Assembly: GCA_914767715.1 (NCBI GenBank)
Contig: OU612067.1
Span: 4,526,001 to 4,590,000, forward strand
Source: Membranipora membranacea
Taxonomy: Eukaryota > Bryozoa > Gymnolaemata > Cheilostomatida > Membraniporidae
DNA length: 64,000 nucleotides
Reading direction: 5' to 3'
In this document: piece after piece, positions 11,754-24,825 of the stretch
Position numbering within the stretch: the first letter of the stretch is position 1
How the letters are laid out: each line of letters opens with the position of its first letter
Translations under genes and position numbers: made by a program
Notes under the pieces: model-generated
The model's database searches: none
What the model was told of the DNA's origin: nothing
What the model saw: the letters and a program-made list of their open reading frames with translations, nothing else

Positions 11754-12836
11754 GTATGTGTGATGTTGGGTGCACTGTTATAAAGTAAAGGAATTTGCAT
11801 CCTGCTGATCTTGAGCTAAGGTTGCAGATTACACCTATAGATGTACAAGTGTACTGACGCAATGTCAGTTCAGTATTAATTCACTGATATTGTCATGAGG
11901 TAAATTATATCACAAGCAGCATACATTGGAATTGCAGTAAAACGAAAAATCAAAAAGATCAACAAGATTCCATGACAGAGACTGTGAAGAGAAAAACAAA
12001 TTTTGCAGTAACTCAGCAACTATTATTATGTAGTTAAAGTGTTCAGGAGAGCGTAGCATAGCAATTAATTGAATGATATAACTGATTAAAAAATGCAATA
12101 ACCCAGGATCTATAGTATGTCATCTCCGCTGTTACATACTAACACTAGAACATCGTAGACTAGGCTACCTTTGACCAAGAGACTCAAACCTCTAACTCTG
12201 ACTCTAACCTCTTGCTTTGACCATTACTGTTTTGTGATAGTTTCTGATAGTTTATTTAGTGGCCTGGTAACTGTTCTAGGCAAGCTAGGGCTAGGTTTAT
12301 TGTTATTCTGGTGGTGGGTCATCTTTGGACTGTTTATTTGCAGCTGGGGAGATAACATACCTTCTAGACCTAAGGTTTTTGCACTTTTAAATCGGTTACA
12401 TCATTCAATTATGTTCTTGTGTGAGTTAATTTATTTTTATTGTTCATTGCTATGATATTACAGCAATATGAACAGTATGTAGTTGTTTTTTGCTTTCCTA
12501 AAGAGTCGACTACCCTTTGATGTTGCTGATACTTCTCCTTACACCATGTATTTGGCATCCGTCTTAGTCAGGTCAGTCAATTTTTATTCGGTTGAGGCAG
12601 CACGATATTACTCTACACAATCCATTGGCTTGGACATACACAATAATGGCAACGAGGATGGGATATAAAAAATGAACAATGAGAAAGGAGTAGACTCAGT
12701 AAGACAGCAAAGTTGACTTATTAACAGCAAGCAGTAACAGTTTCTCCAGCCTGACATTTGATATATGGTACAAGGAAAGCTCCCAACGAGTTGAGTTTGG
12801 TAGTAAAGTGAGGGTTTTGTTGCCTGATGTAGTGTA

Positions 12837-15179
12837 AGTGTCAGGGTGACAATTCTTAAAGCATACACCTTGATATATTTCTTGAGATTCGTTATCATAC
12901 AGGATGAATACCAGACAGAATTACTGTACTGGAGGAATAGCAAAAAACCGACAATAACAACTTTCTGCGGTGATAGCTCAACCAGAGAAAATGTTTTCAT
13001 CACCATATCTGAGGGTAGTCGCTACCATGATAAAATCATATACAGGGATCTTGGTATTACTAGAATTTTTCGAGAGGTCTAAACCAACGCTTCCAACTTC
13101 ATACAAATAACTATGCTTGATCCATGGAAAAGAAGCTAGGGTGGTGAAAGTTGCTGACGTGTTTGAGCGTGGCAAAAATTCTACGAATTCTACACGAGGT
13201 GATGGTACAATGTATAATCCATAAGTCCATAAATCCATATCCATATCCATATCTAAATCCATAAATCCATAAATCCATAATCTTATAAATATTAATGATT
13301 TTACACTATAGTTAAATTTTAAGGTGTTGGGATTTTATTGTGAAACTAACGTTGAGTTTAAAAGTACACAGAATTATTAACAGCCTATCAGTAGATAGGA
13401 TTTTATTTAGATAAAAACAACACTTAATGGTGTTTTATTACAACTGTAAATTAACCTTGGTTTGCGGAGATTTCTATTTTAGCATCAGCTTAGTATTACA
13501 TCCCTACCTTCTGCTATATGTATGATGACCTGAACGCCAGAGCTATGAACGAGAATCGAAATAATATCATACTACACACCATCACTCCTAGTAAAAGAAG
13601 AAAGAGAATACAATTACCAGTTACCATCAACCTCAGTAACACTTGCACCAGCTGCACCTGAGTGTACAACACTATATCATCAAAGTGAAACCACCTACCA
13701 AAAGACTGTGTCACAGGTACATCAGTGGCACAGCAATACGTATAGACAGCAGTTAGCATTAAGACAGGAAAGCAACAGGACCGTTGTCCTATTCAGCAGT
13801 GTCTTAGATTGTAAAGTGAAATAATTAATTGTATCATATAATATATTATATTGTTGTGTTATTCGGAGTAATATCAGCTTATCTGTGCTATCAGTGTTTA
13901 AATCAGCTTTCATCTGACATTCTATATACCCAAGGATACGAGTGCAGAGACGGTCAGGTCAGAATATTTAGAACACCTTTTAATATTTTTAACCTTATAT
14001 AAATATTTTATACGTGTATTTTGTCTCAATTGAATTAAATGGTCAGGGTAATTAAATAAATAATCTGATACTAAACAAATTAGGTTTATGCCTGTCTGGT
14101 TGACACAAATAATTGGTAATCTCAGCCACTTGACTCTTTAGTAGTCACAATTGTGTATTCAAAGGCTATCCAAAACCTCACGCACTTGTAGACGGCCTTG
14201 TCGGCACTTTCATGTACTAGATCATAAACAGATATCAAAAGCTGCAATATATATAACTTGTGATGATTTAAATAGACTGTGTATTATAATAAGCTTGAAT
14301 TAAATTTAAGTTAAAACTTGTGACGACGTCTAGCGCATTGAGCTCATGTGGAGTAGATAAACAGTGCGTGTATTAAATTTTTGTCAGGAGATTAATTGAT
14401 ATCGTTCATTGATGACCATCAGAATTTATCGGAACAGTGTAGTATTGTGTATCAGCCTATCGTAGATCAGTGTATCGCTTATCAGTGTATCTTTGAGACC
14501 CTTCTGTGGGTTATATAATGATTTCATAATTCAAGCGAAGGCTCTCAGTGCTAAACTAAATAGAACCCAAAACAAAATAGAAAAGCCCACTCGCTCATCA
14601 GAGTAGACTCGGAGCAAGCTAACTACACCTTGTTGTGTACACGGCCCAGTCCGTTTCTCACATGGAGGTCCGACCGAGACGCTAACACTTGATTCTTAAT
14701 CCCGCATTGAACACGGATTAAAATTCATACCCCTATAAAATTCATTGATATCCCACAATAATTTAGCAATTCATTTTAAGAAAAGTTCTTAACGTATTTA
14801 GCTTAAAGTAGCATCCTATAAACTCTCTGCGCCGGTTTTATTTACCTATTATAAAGTGAATATTTGGATTATATAATAAGTCAATAATCAGTGTATTATT
14901 GATAACGATCATAGGTCAGTCATTAAACTTATTTAAATCTTCACAGCACATTATAATCTGTCATACATACTGTTTTAACCCCAGCTGTATTGTGTTTAAC
15001 CCTTGAAGGCATTCATATCGCTTTTGTGGCTAATCATAAATTCTATTTACAGCTATCGCATTCAATCTTACCCAAGTCATTGTACCCGATTATATCGTAT
15101 CTAAATTTATTGTTACCCCTGTTTCAACATTCATCCATCGTATTCAGGCCGACAAAGTCAAGCTAAGGTTAGTTTGAGT
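12837..15179. other. Region between copy A and the gag reading frames
   Basis: No supported gene is visible here. A short simple repeat built on TCCATA units lies at 13218-13285. The part from about 14500 to 15179 may be the leader of the gag element that follows, but I could not identify a long terminal repeat or a convincing tRNA primer-binding site, and I found no direct repeat of this stretch downstream of 18875. Confidence 0.4.
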
Positions 15180-18100
15180 ATGTCTGCTCTTCGTAGCACT
15201 TTCAATTCAATGGGACGTTTGTTCGTTTCCCCTTCCTCTTCTCATAAGACAAAGAAGGAAAAAGAGAGGTCCAAAGAGCTGAAAGCCCTAGACCATTGGG
15301 GTAAAGATGACCTTTCAGAAACAACAATGATAGGTGGCAAATCTTTAAGATCTCGTAAGTCTAAAGAAAAGTCATCCACACTGTCTGATTCTGCCCCTCA
15401 ATCCGCTCCGTTCAATCAAGAGATTGATACAACACTAAGAGCTGCAACAGCCAGTAACGAGTTTGAATTTGACGTCACAAATCCTTTTAGGACAGAATTG
15501 ACCTCGACCTCGCTATCACACCAAGAAGATCAAGATACAATTCAAACTCAGTCTGCTAGTAATGAAACTCTAGCACCCAAGACCCCACCGACCGAGCCAT
15601 CCTTAACAGATGCACAAGCTAGTGGTGCAATCCCAAAGAGATATGAAACCAACCTTCCACCCCATCCTATACCTGACAGAAAAGTTCAGTTTGATCTATC
15701 AAAACAAACCAACACAAGAAAACCCTCGTTAGCTCCAAAACCACCTACACCCCCAACACTAAAACTTCCAAAACCTCCAACTCCCCCACCCATGCAGCAG
15801 AATACACTAATAGAAAACATGACAACCCCACTACAAACTATTTTGAAGTCGCAGACAAGGATTAGATCGAACCCACTTGATGAGGAACAATTAGATGGCT
15901 GTTTTGATACAGAGGTGAAACCAATCAATAAATCTATTCATTTTGAAAAGAATCTTGAAGAAGAAGACCAATTATTAATGGAAACCCCCGTCCCCGCTTC
16001 AAAAAACATTCTAACCCCAACTCACCTAATCTCTCACATCGAACCCAACCCACATCACAGAATCCAAAGTCCTGCTCAGGATGAATTCTTTACCCCAGCT
16101 GCTGAACTCCCAACATTCACTCGAAGATCCCGACCATCCTCACATAGGTCAACTCCTCATGCTACTGGATATAACAGGGAATCCAAGTGTTTCAACAGAA
16201 GCATCATCGTGAAGCGCCTTCAGCTCGGCCCCCAGTACAATCGTCGGCATACAATAGACCGAGGGAATTTTCCCAACATGCCAGGGTAAACTTTCCTAGC
16301 TCAGAGGGCCATGTTTACAATAATTACCTCGAAGGTGAGGTGGACATGGATGCTCAAAGTGACGCAGGTGAATTTTCATCTGGGCAACCTCTGCATCATA
16401 GTTCAGGGGACCATTTACCCCCACATACTCAATCCAATGTGTTCAATGGCCCCCATTGGATGCAAAGGAGTAATCACAGTGAGACTTATGGTAATGAGAA
16501 TAAAAGTGTACCCGCACTACAAGGCGGCCATGGTGAATTTCCACCACTAGCCGCCCATAGCGCAGGAAATCAACACTATAATTCACACAACCATGTACAA
16601 CCTCAACTTGGCTCAGCACCTACTAACCCACAAATGCCCAACGATTTTGGACAAGGCAATAGAGAGCGCCTCTCTGGGTCAAAAAGTGACTTCGTTACAC
16701 TGAGCGATAATAGTAGAAGTCGAGATGGTGAGAGACATCAGAGATCAAAATTAAACACCTCTCGAAGGCCGCAACCAGGCGATAATAGTCCTGATGATGA
16801 TGGAGATGACAGCGATGATAGTCGTCATAACAATAAACATCGAAAGGATAGGAGAGTCTTAGATAATTTGAGCTCCGTGATCAACCTAACCACTTTTCAT
16901 GGACGCACCCCTGAACTCGAAAAGTTCACGAACACATACCTGGACAAAACCAACTTCACGGAGTTTATTGACCAGTTTGACCTTCATTGCCTGGGGTTAG
17001 GCATCCCAAGACAAAACCTGGCCCGCCTCCTGCCAATGTATTTCTCAGATGGTGCCCTTTTGGTCTACAAAAAGGTTATTGATAAGGCAGCAGAGCTAGC
17101 GGATGATTATCCTAAGCTGGTTTTTGCTCTGAAAGCCAAGTTCGGCAAAAAGAGTGGAGTGCCCGCCAATGAATTGGCAAACATAACAAAGAGGCCGGAT
17201 CAAACAAAATGCTCTTTTTATAATAAGGTCAAAACTCTGGCCCAACAAGTCTACCCTAATATTAGTAGAGAGGCCCTCAATGCGATTATCAAGACACATT
17301 TCATCGGAGGTCTCGATGAGGCAACACAGATATATTTTATGGACCGAGAGGACCCTGTTACCGCCCATGACGCCTACCTGATGGCTGAAAGAAGGGAAAA
17401 ACTCTAGAAAGATAGTACGGACAAAAGGAAGAGGAAATATTTGTGCCATAAACCTAGAAGAACAACTAAACAGCATCCAAACACAACAAGCCCCTGCCCA
17501 AGAAGATTTGAACCGTCATTCATACACCAATCAAACCCCAGTATATTCTAACCAAGGAAACAGGCCAAACAAACCAAGGTATAACTATCAGAATCAAGGT
17601 TTCAAGGGAAATCAAGGCCATCCAGCACAAAGCATGCCACCCAATCAGGTCAGAAATGACCAATACAACCCAAACTATCACCCAGTTATCAAAACTATCG
17701 CCAAGGTAATCAAAACTTTCACCAAGGTAATCAAAACTACAACCAACACTTCCAGGGCAATAGCAATAACTCAAACTCTTACAGAAATAACAATGGCAGC
17801 CGAAATTGGAGAAATGATAATAACTACAACAATTTTTCCATGTACGGCCCCCAGCCAAACCACCAATACAATTACAACCATCAGGAAAATGGAATGAGAG
17901 GCACCATAGATATGCCCTGGAGAAGACGATTCACATCAGACGGACGTCCAATCTGTGATTATTGTGGGATCGAGACTCATATAGAGTTCAAATGTCAGCA
18001 AAAACGCAGAGATCAGCAGCAAGCCACTGTCCACCCTAGGCCAACATCTCCAGTACCAAGGAAAGTAGAATATGAAGAGTATACTGGAATGATAGGGACT

Positions 18101-18874
18101 ATTTTCCCGTCATCTGCTTTCCCTGAAAAGAAGATAGAAACCCATGGACATCTACAGGAGAAAAAGGTGGTGGAAAGTTTTTGTGTAAAAACAGAAAGTG
18201 ACAGTGAAAAGAGCTCAGAGATCAGGTGTTTTCTCAAACCAGTGAGAATGATGCCCTCATCTTTCATAGCACTTATGACTTTCATTCTGTTAGTAGGCAG
18301 TAATATGGCTGCCGCAGCAAACCCTATTTTTGGCCCATTCTCTCATAGACAAGGAACCAAGTCACATCTGCTACTATCCCTTCCTGGACCCCAGCCTCGT
18401 TTCCAGTTTAAAGCACAGACAAATAGTGCAGTACTGCCAAGCAATCTGCGATATGATGGTATGCAAGCCCTTACTGAACAAAGTCACTGCTATTTATGGT
18501 GTAAATCTGACCAAGAAGCAACTGCCAGGGAAAAGAAGTCCATGCATGACAATGCCCTAAAAAATATTGTGAATTCTTCACACGATAGCATGAACAGCTC
18601 AACAGACCAACAGCTCAATCACATAGCAAACAGGAAACTCGCCGTTTGTGAATCCAGGCGTAATCTGCTCAGCACATTGAATAACCTGTGCATCAAAACA
18701 AGTGTTGCCGGAGGTCCGGTTATCTTAGTACGATCTTATTTGGTTCTTGAAGTTGAGAAAAGTGCCAATCAAGCTCAGTCTTCATGCAGTGATCACATCG
18801 CAATTTCATTCATGTTTCAGGGAACAGCAATGCTTTCCATGCCCAAAGATACCAAGGCATTAGCAGCAATATAG
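15180..18874 (+). pseudogene. Decayed gag-bearing retroelement with env-like tail and no visible pol
   Basis: Reading frames with retrotransposon gag character follow one another but lie in alternating frames. They run from ATG 15180 to 16289 (Pro/Ser/Thr-rich), about 16187-17407 (capsid-like domain, with conserved-looking hydrophobic and DxF motifs near 16900-17390), about 17400-17690 (Asn/Gln-rich) and about 17700-18874. The last frame has a CCHC zinc knuckle of the form CX2CX4HX4C at 17954-17995. It continues into a hydrophobic signal-like segment (about 18265-18315) and a Cys-containing tail that resembles a secreted or envelope-type region. No protease, reverse transcriptase or integrase is seen between knuckle and tail. 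The three frame breaks (16187-16289, about 17395, about 17690) mark it as inactive or as a frameshift-bearing assembly. The TTG six bases upstream is not the likely start. Confidence 0.7.
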
Positions 18875-20300
18875 ATTGGCTGCCAATGCTTCTTTTATTT
18901 TACCTGAATCAATTATTTTATTCACATTAAATATTTTATAAATATTACATATTACCACAGGGCTTGCTTCGATAACAGAATTTTATTGTTATCAATACAG
19001 AGAGCTACTGGTAAATTTAATATAGTATCTTTTTTATTTTTCCTAAAAATGTCATTGTAATGATAGGCATGATACATTTTCATCAAAACAAAATGCAAAG
19101 AAACTGTCTAGCTACAGTTTGGATGCATAGTATTGATGGTCCAACATGTTTTTTTAAGTACGTAATAATAATAATCAAGGATAATATCGATCCTAAGATT
19201 GACGGTAAACATGATGACCTGTCATCAAAGTGCAAAGAAACTGTCCCGCTACAGTTTGGATGCATTGTAATGATGATCCAACATGTTTTATTTTAATTAT
19301 AGTAAAAATGAATTGTTTAGTGATAAATCAATCCTAAGATTGAGGTGAACGGGTAACCTATCATCAAGATGCTCAGAAACTGTCTAGCTACAGTTTGGAA
19401 GCATTGTAATGATGGTTAAACACGTAATACTTACAATTGACAATAGGAGTCATGAACAGCATACTGCCTGTTTTGTTTGTCATTATTTTATTTACTGTTA
19501 TTCTTACCTTTGTGTCTAGTGTCTACAGACACATCAATTATCCTGATAAAGGGAACTCCTATTAGATCCCTGCTGCACAATGATCAATGCTGCCTCTACA
19601 CCCTAGGCCTATCGACCTTTCTACCATCTAATAAGTCAGCACATTATCTGTGCACTTTGTATTCTATGCATTAGTATATTAAAGAGCTATTTTCCATGAA
19701 TTTTAATATGAAAACCTGTGTTATAAAATGGGTTGCAAATCAGTGGATGTACTCCAAACTTAACTGCAAACAGGTTAATTCTAATAGCTTTTGAGTTATT
19801 TAAGATTGAATAATTCTTTGCATGTTATAGTTCACTGGTGACTAAGTTTATAAATCAATCATTACTCAAAAGGTTTACTCCTTTTATTTATAAAACTATA
19901 TTTATCAAATCATCTGTTCTTCGCCGCCAAAATCTTTCTTTCTTTTCTAAACTGCGGACCTACTGTCAAGCTTCACCATAGTCTTTTGTAACAATCAATC
20001 CTGCAATCAATTATGACATGTGACAGTGTGCTTTTACATAGGTCATAAATTAGCCTATCCAATGAGGTTATAATTTGTGGAATCAGTGGGCAGGATTTCG
20101 GTGAGGTGAAGTGAAGCGCACTTGTCTCATCCCCTGCCTCCTTTAGATGTTTCGCATAGTTTTGTATGTATTGTGGACAGAGTACATAATATTGTTGCCA
20201 TCATTAATCATGGGGCAGCGTACTCCACACTAAAGATTGTCTAAAAGTTTTGACTTACGATTTCCTCCCCAAACAAATATCACAAGAATATATGGCCAAT
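18875..20300. other. AT-rich flank between the gag element and copy B
   Basis: No gene is supported here. The stretch contains the three-unit tandem repeat at 19068-19440, which is annotated separately. Short open stretches near 19477-19674 have no visible splice structure or domain. I found no long terminal repeat matching the 5' side of the gag frames. Confidence 0.4.
19068..19440. repeat. Three diverged tandem units of about 138 bp with an internal hairpin
   Basis: The string AAACTGTC...ACAGTTTGG, followed by ATGCAT or GCATTGTAATGATG, occurs at about 19098, 19239 and 19376, giving a period of 137-141 bp. Each unit has the inverted repeat AAACTGT/ACAGTTT around a 6-base loop, then a shared ATCCTAAGATTGA block (in units 2 and 3) and TCATCAAG. 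It lies just 3' of the gag/env-like frames and may be part of that element. Confidence 0.7.
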
Positions 20301-20601
20301 ACTCTGGCTGTCTGTGATAGGGCCCGGTTGTTCCCACTTCTGAGTATCATTGTTTTACAACAAGAATTGTCAAATTTATGAACAACTTGTTATCGTGAAT
20401 TTTTTTAGGAGGGTTCAGTTGAGATTCACCGTCCATTCACATCAGTAGGAGCCCTACTAGATAATCTAAAATTTCACAAACAGAAACGACTGTAACATAA
20501 ATTGGTCAGTTGACGCTAGCACGGTTAAGTAATTGGACAATCATATTCACTCAGCCATCTCAACAAAGTTGAGCCGTGATCACAAACTAATGGTGATGGC
20601 A

Positions 20602-20830
20602 GCAGTAGAGTTTTGGTACTGGATGAGTAGAGGCGCTGGTCTGAAGAGTGAGGACATCTTTCACATCTTCTGTCTTGGTTATGCATTTTATGTAGGCTCT
20701 CTCATTCCGCCTCACTTTGTCAAATATGCATTGGTCCATACAACAAACATCCATAATGATGTGGCCAAGTGTGAAATCTCCCACAGAGACACTCTTCTTT
20801 GACTGGCCTTGAAACATAGACTGGAGGCTA
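20602..20830 (-). other. Conserved open segment shared by copies B and C
   Basis: After a TTTATAG acceptor-like site at about 20831, a minus-strand frame is open and reads MFQGQSKK...GDFTLGHIIMDVCC onward. Copy C (34339-34569) keeps the same frame for about 55 residues. A 7-bp difference (GAAGAGTGAGG against GAGG) then puts the two copies in different frames. I do not recognise the product, and it may be a non-coding repeat that happens to be open. Confidence 0.25.
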
Positions 20831-22739
20831 TAAAAGGAAGAACATTACATAGGGACGCAATCAAAAGATGCAGTATTATTGACTGAAATTTAATTGTGTT
20901 TGTACGATGAAATGCTTGTGACAACTCATAACTCTTCTAGGGTATTCATTCAAAGCTCATTAGGCGCTGATCCATCATGTCACCAAAATGAAGACGCTAT
21001 GACTTGGTAGTACAATTAACTGGTCAAGGCGAGCTCACATTTAAACCATCATCAACTTCTCCAGATGGCAGTGGAGATGCTACCTTTTCATATCATTAAA
21101 GCATAAAAACTTGATCAAACACAATGAAATTCGATGTGAGGAAGGGTGGTGTCTTGAAATAAACAGCTAAATTTCTTTTGCAAAAAAATTCCATATATAT
21201 ATATATATTAAGTTATTATATTAAATATATAATTGTTTTGTATTACAATAACATTTAAAATATAGCTGTTATTCTGAATTTCTTTTCTGTTATCAATATT
21301 TGCAGGTTGGGTTTATATAATATTCAAAATTCAGAACTGGATTATTATTATTTCTCTTAATTTTAATGATAAATTTATTATATTATATGATATAATAAAT
21401 ATCAAATTATATTTGCAGTCAATTTTTGTCTCATTAAGTGGGTCAGCCTGATCCGCCTATTTAATTCCGCTCATTTTGTTTCTATCTTAATTTCCCTGGC
21501 TGCCAGACCAAAAAGTGTGATCTTCTCCAATGTATGCTTATAAAAAAGAGTGCAAATTTATGGTCTCATCTGTTCAGCGCCCCCTATAATGAGGGACAAC
21601 TCCTGACACAGCCCCATAAAAACGAACGACTCGGCAATCTATCGCTGCCTAAAGTAGCTAGCCTCCTGCCTTCTAACTTCAATGGCCACTTCATCACTTG
21701 AGAATGACCATCCTCTATAATCACACATAATGCCTTCATTGCAACATGATAAGCCAAGATAGGATGGCTTTTTAGGAAATGACAATTGACAAACTTTAAA
21801 CTTCAAACTTCAAATAGTATGTGATATTCTGCATCACCTTCATCGAATCAGAATACTTGATAGGTAGGATTTTATAATCATTTGAATGCTGATGTTAGGA
21901 TGAGAAAATGCAAATAAACCAAGCTCAAATCATTTTAAATAAGAGAAACTAAATGTTAGACAGCATTGTTTTTTGATTAAGACCATGTCCGCCATAAAAT
22001 CATAGACAGTAATATACAGGTAGCTGGCCTTTCTCAATGACATGTGTGATTGACTCCTGTATTGAGTAAACAATCGCAGAACTAGGCTTTTTATCATAAA
22101 TTCAAATTATAAGGATATTGTCACGAGGCTTTTCAAACGTTTGCAATGTATCGTTTGTGAGGCCTTAGGAGCATAGTTGATAATGGTTTCGAAAATCAAC
22201 AGAATGTAGCATGTGACTTTGCACCATGTGATAGAATTTATTTATAACAGGACCCTAACTGCACTGTGTTCACTAGAGTGGCGGAAATTCTTTATTTGTT
22301 TGACGGGAATCATTAATATAGATCGTAAGGGAGTAAAGTTAAACTAAATCAGTCTTCAAACCAAAAAACCAGCCTCTGAAGGCAACAAGCTTCAATCGAA
22401 CAATAAATGCAAACAAACTGCGGTAGTTTTTTGATACCTTGCAGCTCCAGCTCAACCAGTTGAAGTTAATGGACATTATTGGCTTACTATAGCTGCGCAG
22501 TGCTGTATAAACTCTTTATTCACAGGGGTCAACAAAAAACATATGTTTTTTCCACAGCGGGACTTGCTTCTGTACTCATTTGTATCAAAATGGTAAAAAA
22601 TGTGTTGGCTTCTCATGGTATGAACTGAGAAAGCTCTAAAAGGTTAGATTCTAGACTGAGTTATAGAAAGTTTTGTTCTCATTAAAATTTGTAAATAATA
22701 ACCAATAACTGCTGAATGCTGAATTTCTTTATATAAGGA

Positions 22740-23010
22740 GTAGGAGGTAGCTCAGTTGGTTAGAGCGCCGGTCCTTCAACACATAAGTGATGAAGGTCAT
22801 GGGTTCAAATCCCACTGCAGTCTATTGACTACTCGGGTTTGGTTGACCCCCAGGTGTGCCCCCAGGTGTGCTCCGACCTGCCTGCAAACTGAGAGCAAAC
22901 TGGAGCGGAAATTGCGGCCTTGCCATTAAGGCAAAATAATATTTCCCCGCCCAGTTTCGCGATGTGGTGTGTGATATGACATCCGATTTTAATCAACCTT
23001 TAATCTTCAA
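22740..23010 (+). repeat. tRNA-derived SINE (copy B)
   Basis: The head has a pol III A box (TAGCTCAGTTGG, 22748-22759) and B box (GGTTCAAATCC, 22802-22812). The body reads CCGACCTGCCTGCAAACTGAG and GGCAAAATAATATTTC, and the tail is AATCAACCTTTAATC. The same family occurs at 37167-37435, duplicated together with its flanks, and on the minus strand at 47119-47376 as an independent insertion. The body and tail show that these are SINEs and not tRNA genes. Confidence 0.9.
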
Positions 23011-23517
23011 TCATAATTTTAATATATAGGATCCAGAACTAACAAGGAAATATGTAATTTGAACCAATTTTATCAGCAACATGGTCGAGGGTGAAGGCTA
23101 TGCAGGAGTTGCCCTTCCACTAACCATGTTGGCAAAACCCCTAACCCCTAAATAAATGTGCATGAATTAAGACATGGATAATCTCAAGTGATTGAATAAC
23201 AGAATCTATTGGTTTGATAAGGTCTATGGCTAGAAGCCTGGAAACAAGAATATATGTATTTAACGCCTTTAAACATTATGCATACTAAGGAGGTGAATCA
23301 CATGAAAACAAAGTTATCAAAATTTAATTGAATTGAGCAATAAAAACAAAGTTTTTGATCCTTATAAAAACTTATTATATGGAAGCTGCAAACAATAAAT
23401 AAGGTAATAATGTTGAAGTTTATATCCTGATGAATGAGCAAGGATATGGTGCGATGTCTGTTCTGTTATTGATGTTGGTGAAGAGAGGCAGCCAGTCTTG
23501 ACCACAATTGGAGGTAG

Positions 23518-23635
23518 TTAATCCCATTGGGTTTGTCTCTGTTTCCGTCTCCATCTCCAGATATTAAATAGTATTACTAATATGATGACAATAGGGAAAA
23601 ATATCCCAGAAACTACCACGACTATCTTTCCTCCA
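23518..23635 (-). CDS. Terminal exon of a single-pass membrane protein (copy B)
   Basis: After a TTTGCAG acceptor, this minus-strand exon encodes a strongly hydrophobic segment, IVVVVSGIFFPIVIILVILF, followed by a basic stop-transfer tail (NIWRWRRKQRQTQ) and TAA at 23518-23520. This is the usual end of a type I membrane protein with a short cytoplasmic tail. Copy C has the same exon at 37947-38064 with three amino-acid changes and no frame break. The preceding exons would lie at higher coordinates; I could not identify them, so the ectodomain is unknown. It may be a remnant. Confidence 0.45.
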
Positions 23636-24825
23636 CTGCAAACAAGATAAATAAGCTACATATAAATATGATATTTAGTTTGCTTAAATATTGTGGATAC
23701 TATAATTTTGTAAAAAGATACATTCAATGGGATGAGTAAAGGCTGGTTTTGAAACACAATAAAAGCTCACCGATAAAACTATATCTAATCTAACACTGCT
23801 GGTTTTGCCTACAAATCAGGGCATGCTGAATATACTGTTTTATTCGCAGGCAGATGGTACTCAGAGTGCTCATTGTCTAGAAGATTTAAGTTAGGTCAAA
23901 TGAGCAAGAAGTCATAAAAGGTTATCACTACAGTTTAATATCCTTACTCATAGTTAATATCCAATTTCAACCCTCCCAACCAGTGAACTTATTATCAATT
24001 ACACAACCAATAACTTTATTTTAATTTATACAATTTCCACTCGACATACGCTGGGGGTGGTACTGAACCCTGGTTACTGATTACTTCCCTCTATATGTAA
24101 GAGCCGTCAAACAGGCCTGAGTATGAAGAGGCACATCCTTACTCTGTGATATAGAGAGGGCTCATGGATTGGAGTAGTTTAAGTGCTTAAACTGGGTGAG
24201 GAAAGTGGTTGATAATGAAACGCTACTACTAGCTACCCCGGCACAGTTTGAGAGCTTAAACTAGGATTAGAGTGGTGACGTCACTCGGTGAAGTCGTTTT
24301 CCGGCTTATATTAGCAGCAGCAACTGTTCATTTTTTTTAAATTGTTGTATAATTAAGCCTTTAATCTCTGGGGCCAATAGTGCTTCAGAGGAAAGACCAC
24401 AAACATCAGTACAGTGCTCAGTTTGTGGTTTTAATCATGAGACAATCAATAAAACCTCAGTAATTACAGTTCTCATCCTTAATTTCACCAATAATCTCGT
24501 GTTTAGTACCGTTGAGCCTTGACAACCCCTTATACTATCAATTTTCTGAGAGAACATGGTCATGCAGCTTACTGAGCCAACCATAGCTCATCTAGCAAGA
24601 ACATCAAGACATATACAGTCTGGGTGTATGATGCGAGTACAAAAACCGCTGTGAAGCAGTTCGCTATACCAATGAAATCCCTCTCCCTCATTGGCTATAC
24701 GCATAATGCTGCACTATTCAAATAAAGAGAATAAAATGGACGTAAACAAACACCCGGAGCTGATAAAAAAAGGGGCCACAACTCCAAACTAAATTGGGGA
24801 GGAATCTAGATACCAATTTTGTCAT

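Larger units (their letters stand above)
2802..12836 (+). repeat. Segmental duplication copy A
   Basis: From GTCATAAAAGG at about 2802 the sequence matches copy B (from about 23912) and copy C (from about 38341). A and C share 3557-5390 (39175-40942 in C), which B lacks. From about 5534 A matches B from 24749 up to 12836/30808, where both stop at CCTGATGTAGTGTAAG. Over long blocks the identity is in the high nineties by eye. A differs by the insertions at 8975-10236 and 10707-11095 and by smaller indels. Content: ITPRID-like 3' exon copies, a foldback region, the secreted-peptide gene and a broken copy of the plus-strand exon seen at 29532-29723. Confidence 0.9.

Noticed and set aside
12171-12668. 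Hydrophobic plus-strand frames, nearly identical in copies A and B (30203-30638)
   Set aside because: Identity is explained by the recent duplication. The frames start in a simple CTCTAACTCTGA stretch, and no splice chain or known family could be shown, although SRLPFDVADTSPY with a GTCAGT donor looks exon-like.
13300-20300. Long terminal repeats flanking the gag element
   Set aside because: I compared the 5' and 3' flanks by eye and found no matching direct repeat; a computed self-alignment is needed to be sure.
22748-22820. tRNA gene
   Set aside because: The pol III boxes are good, but a SINE body and tail follow and the same composite recurs at 37167 and 47119.
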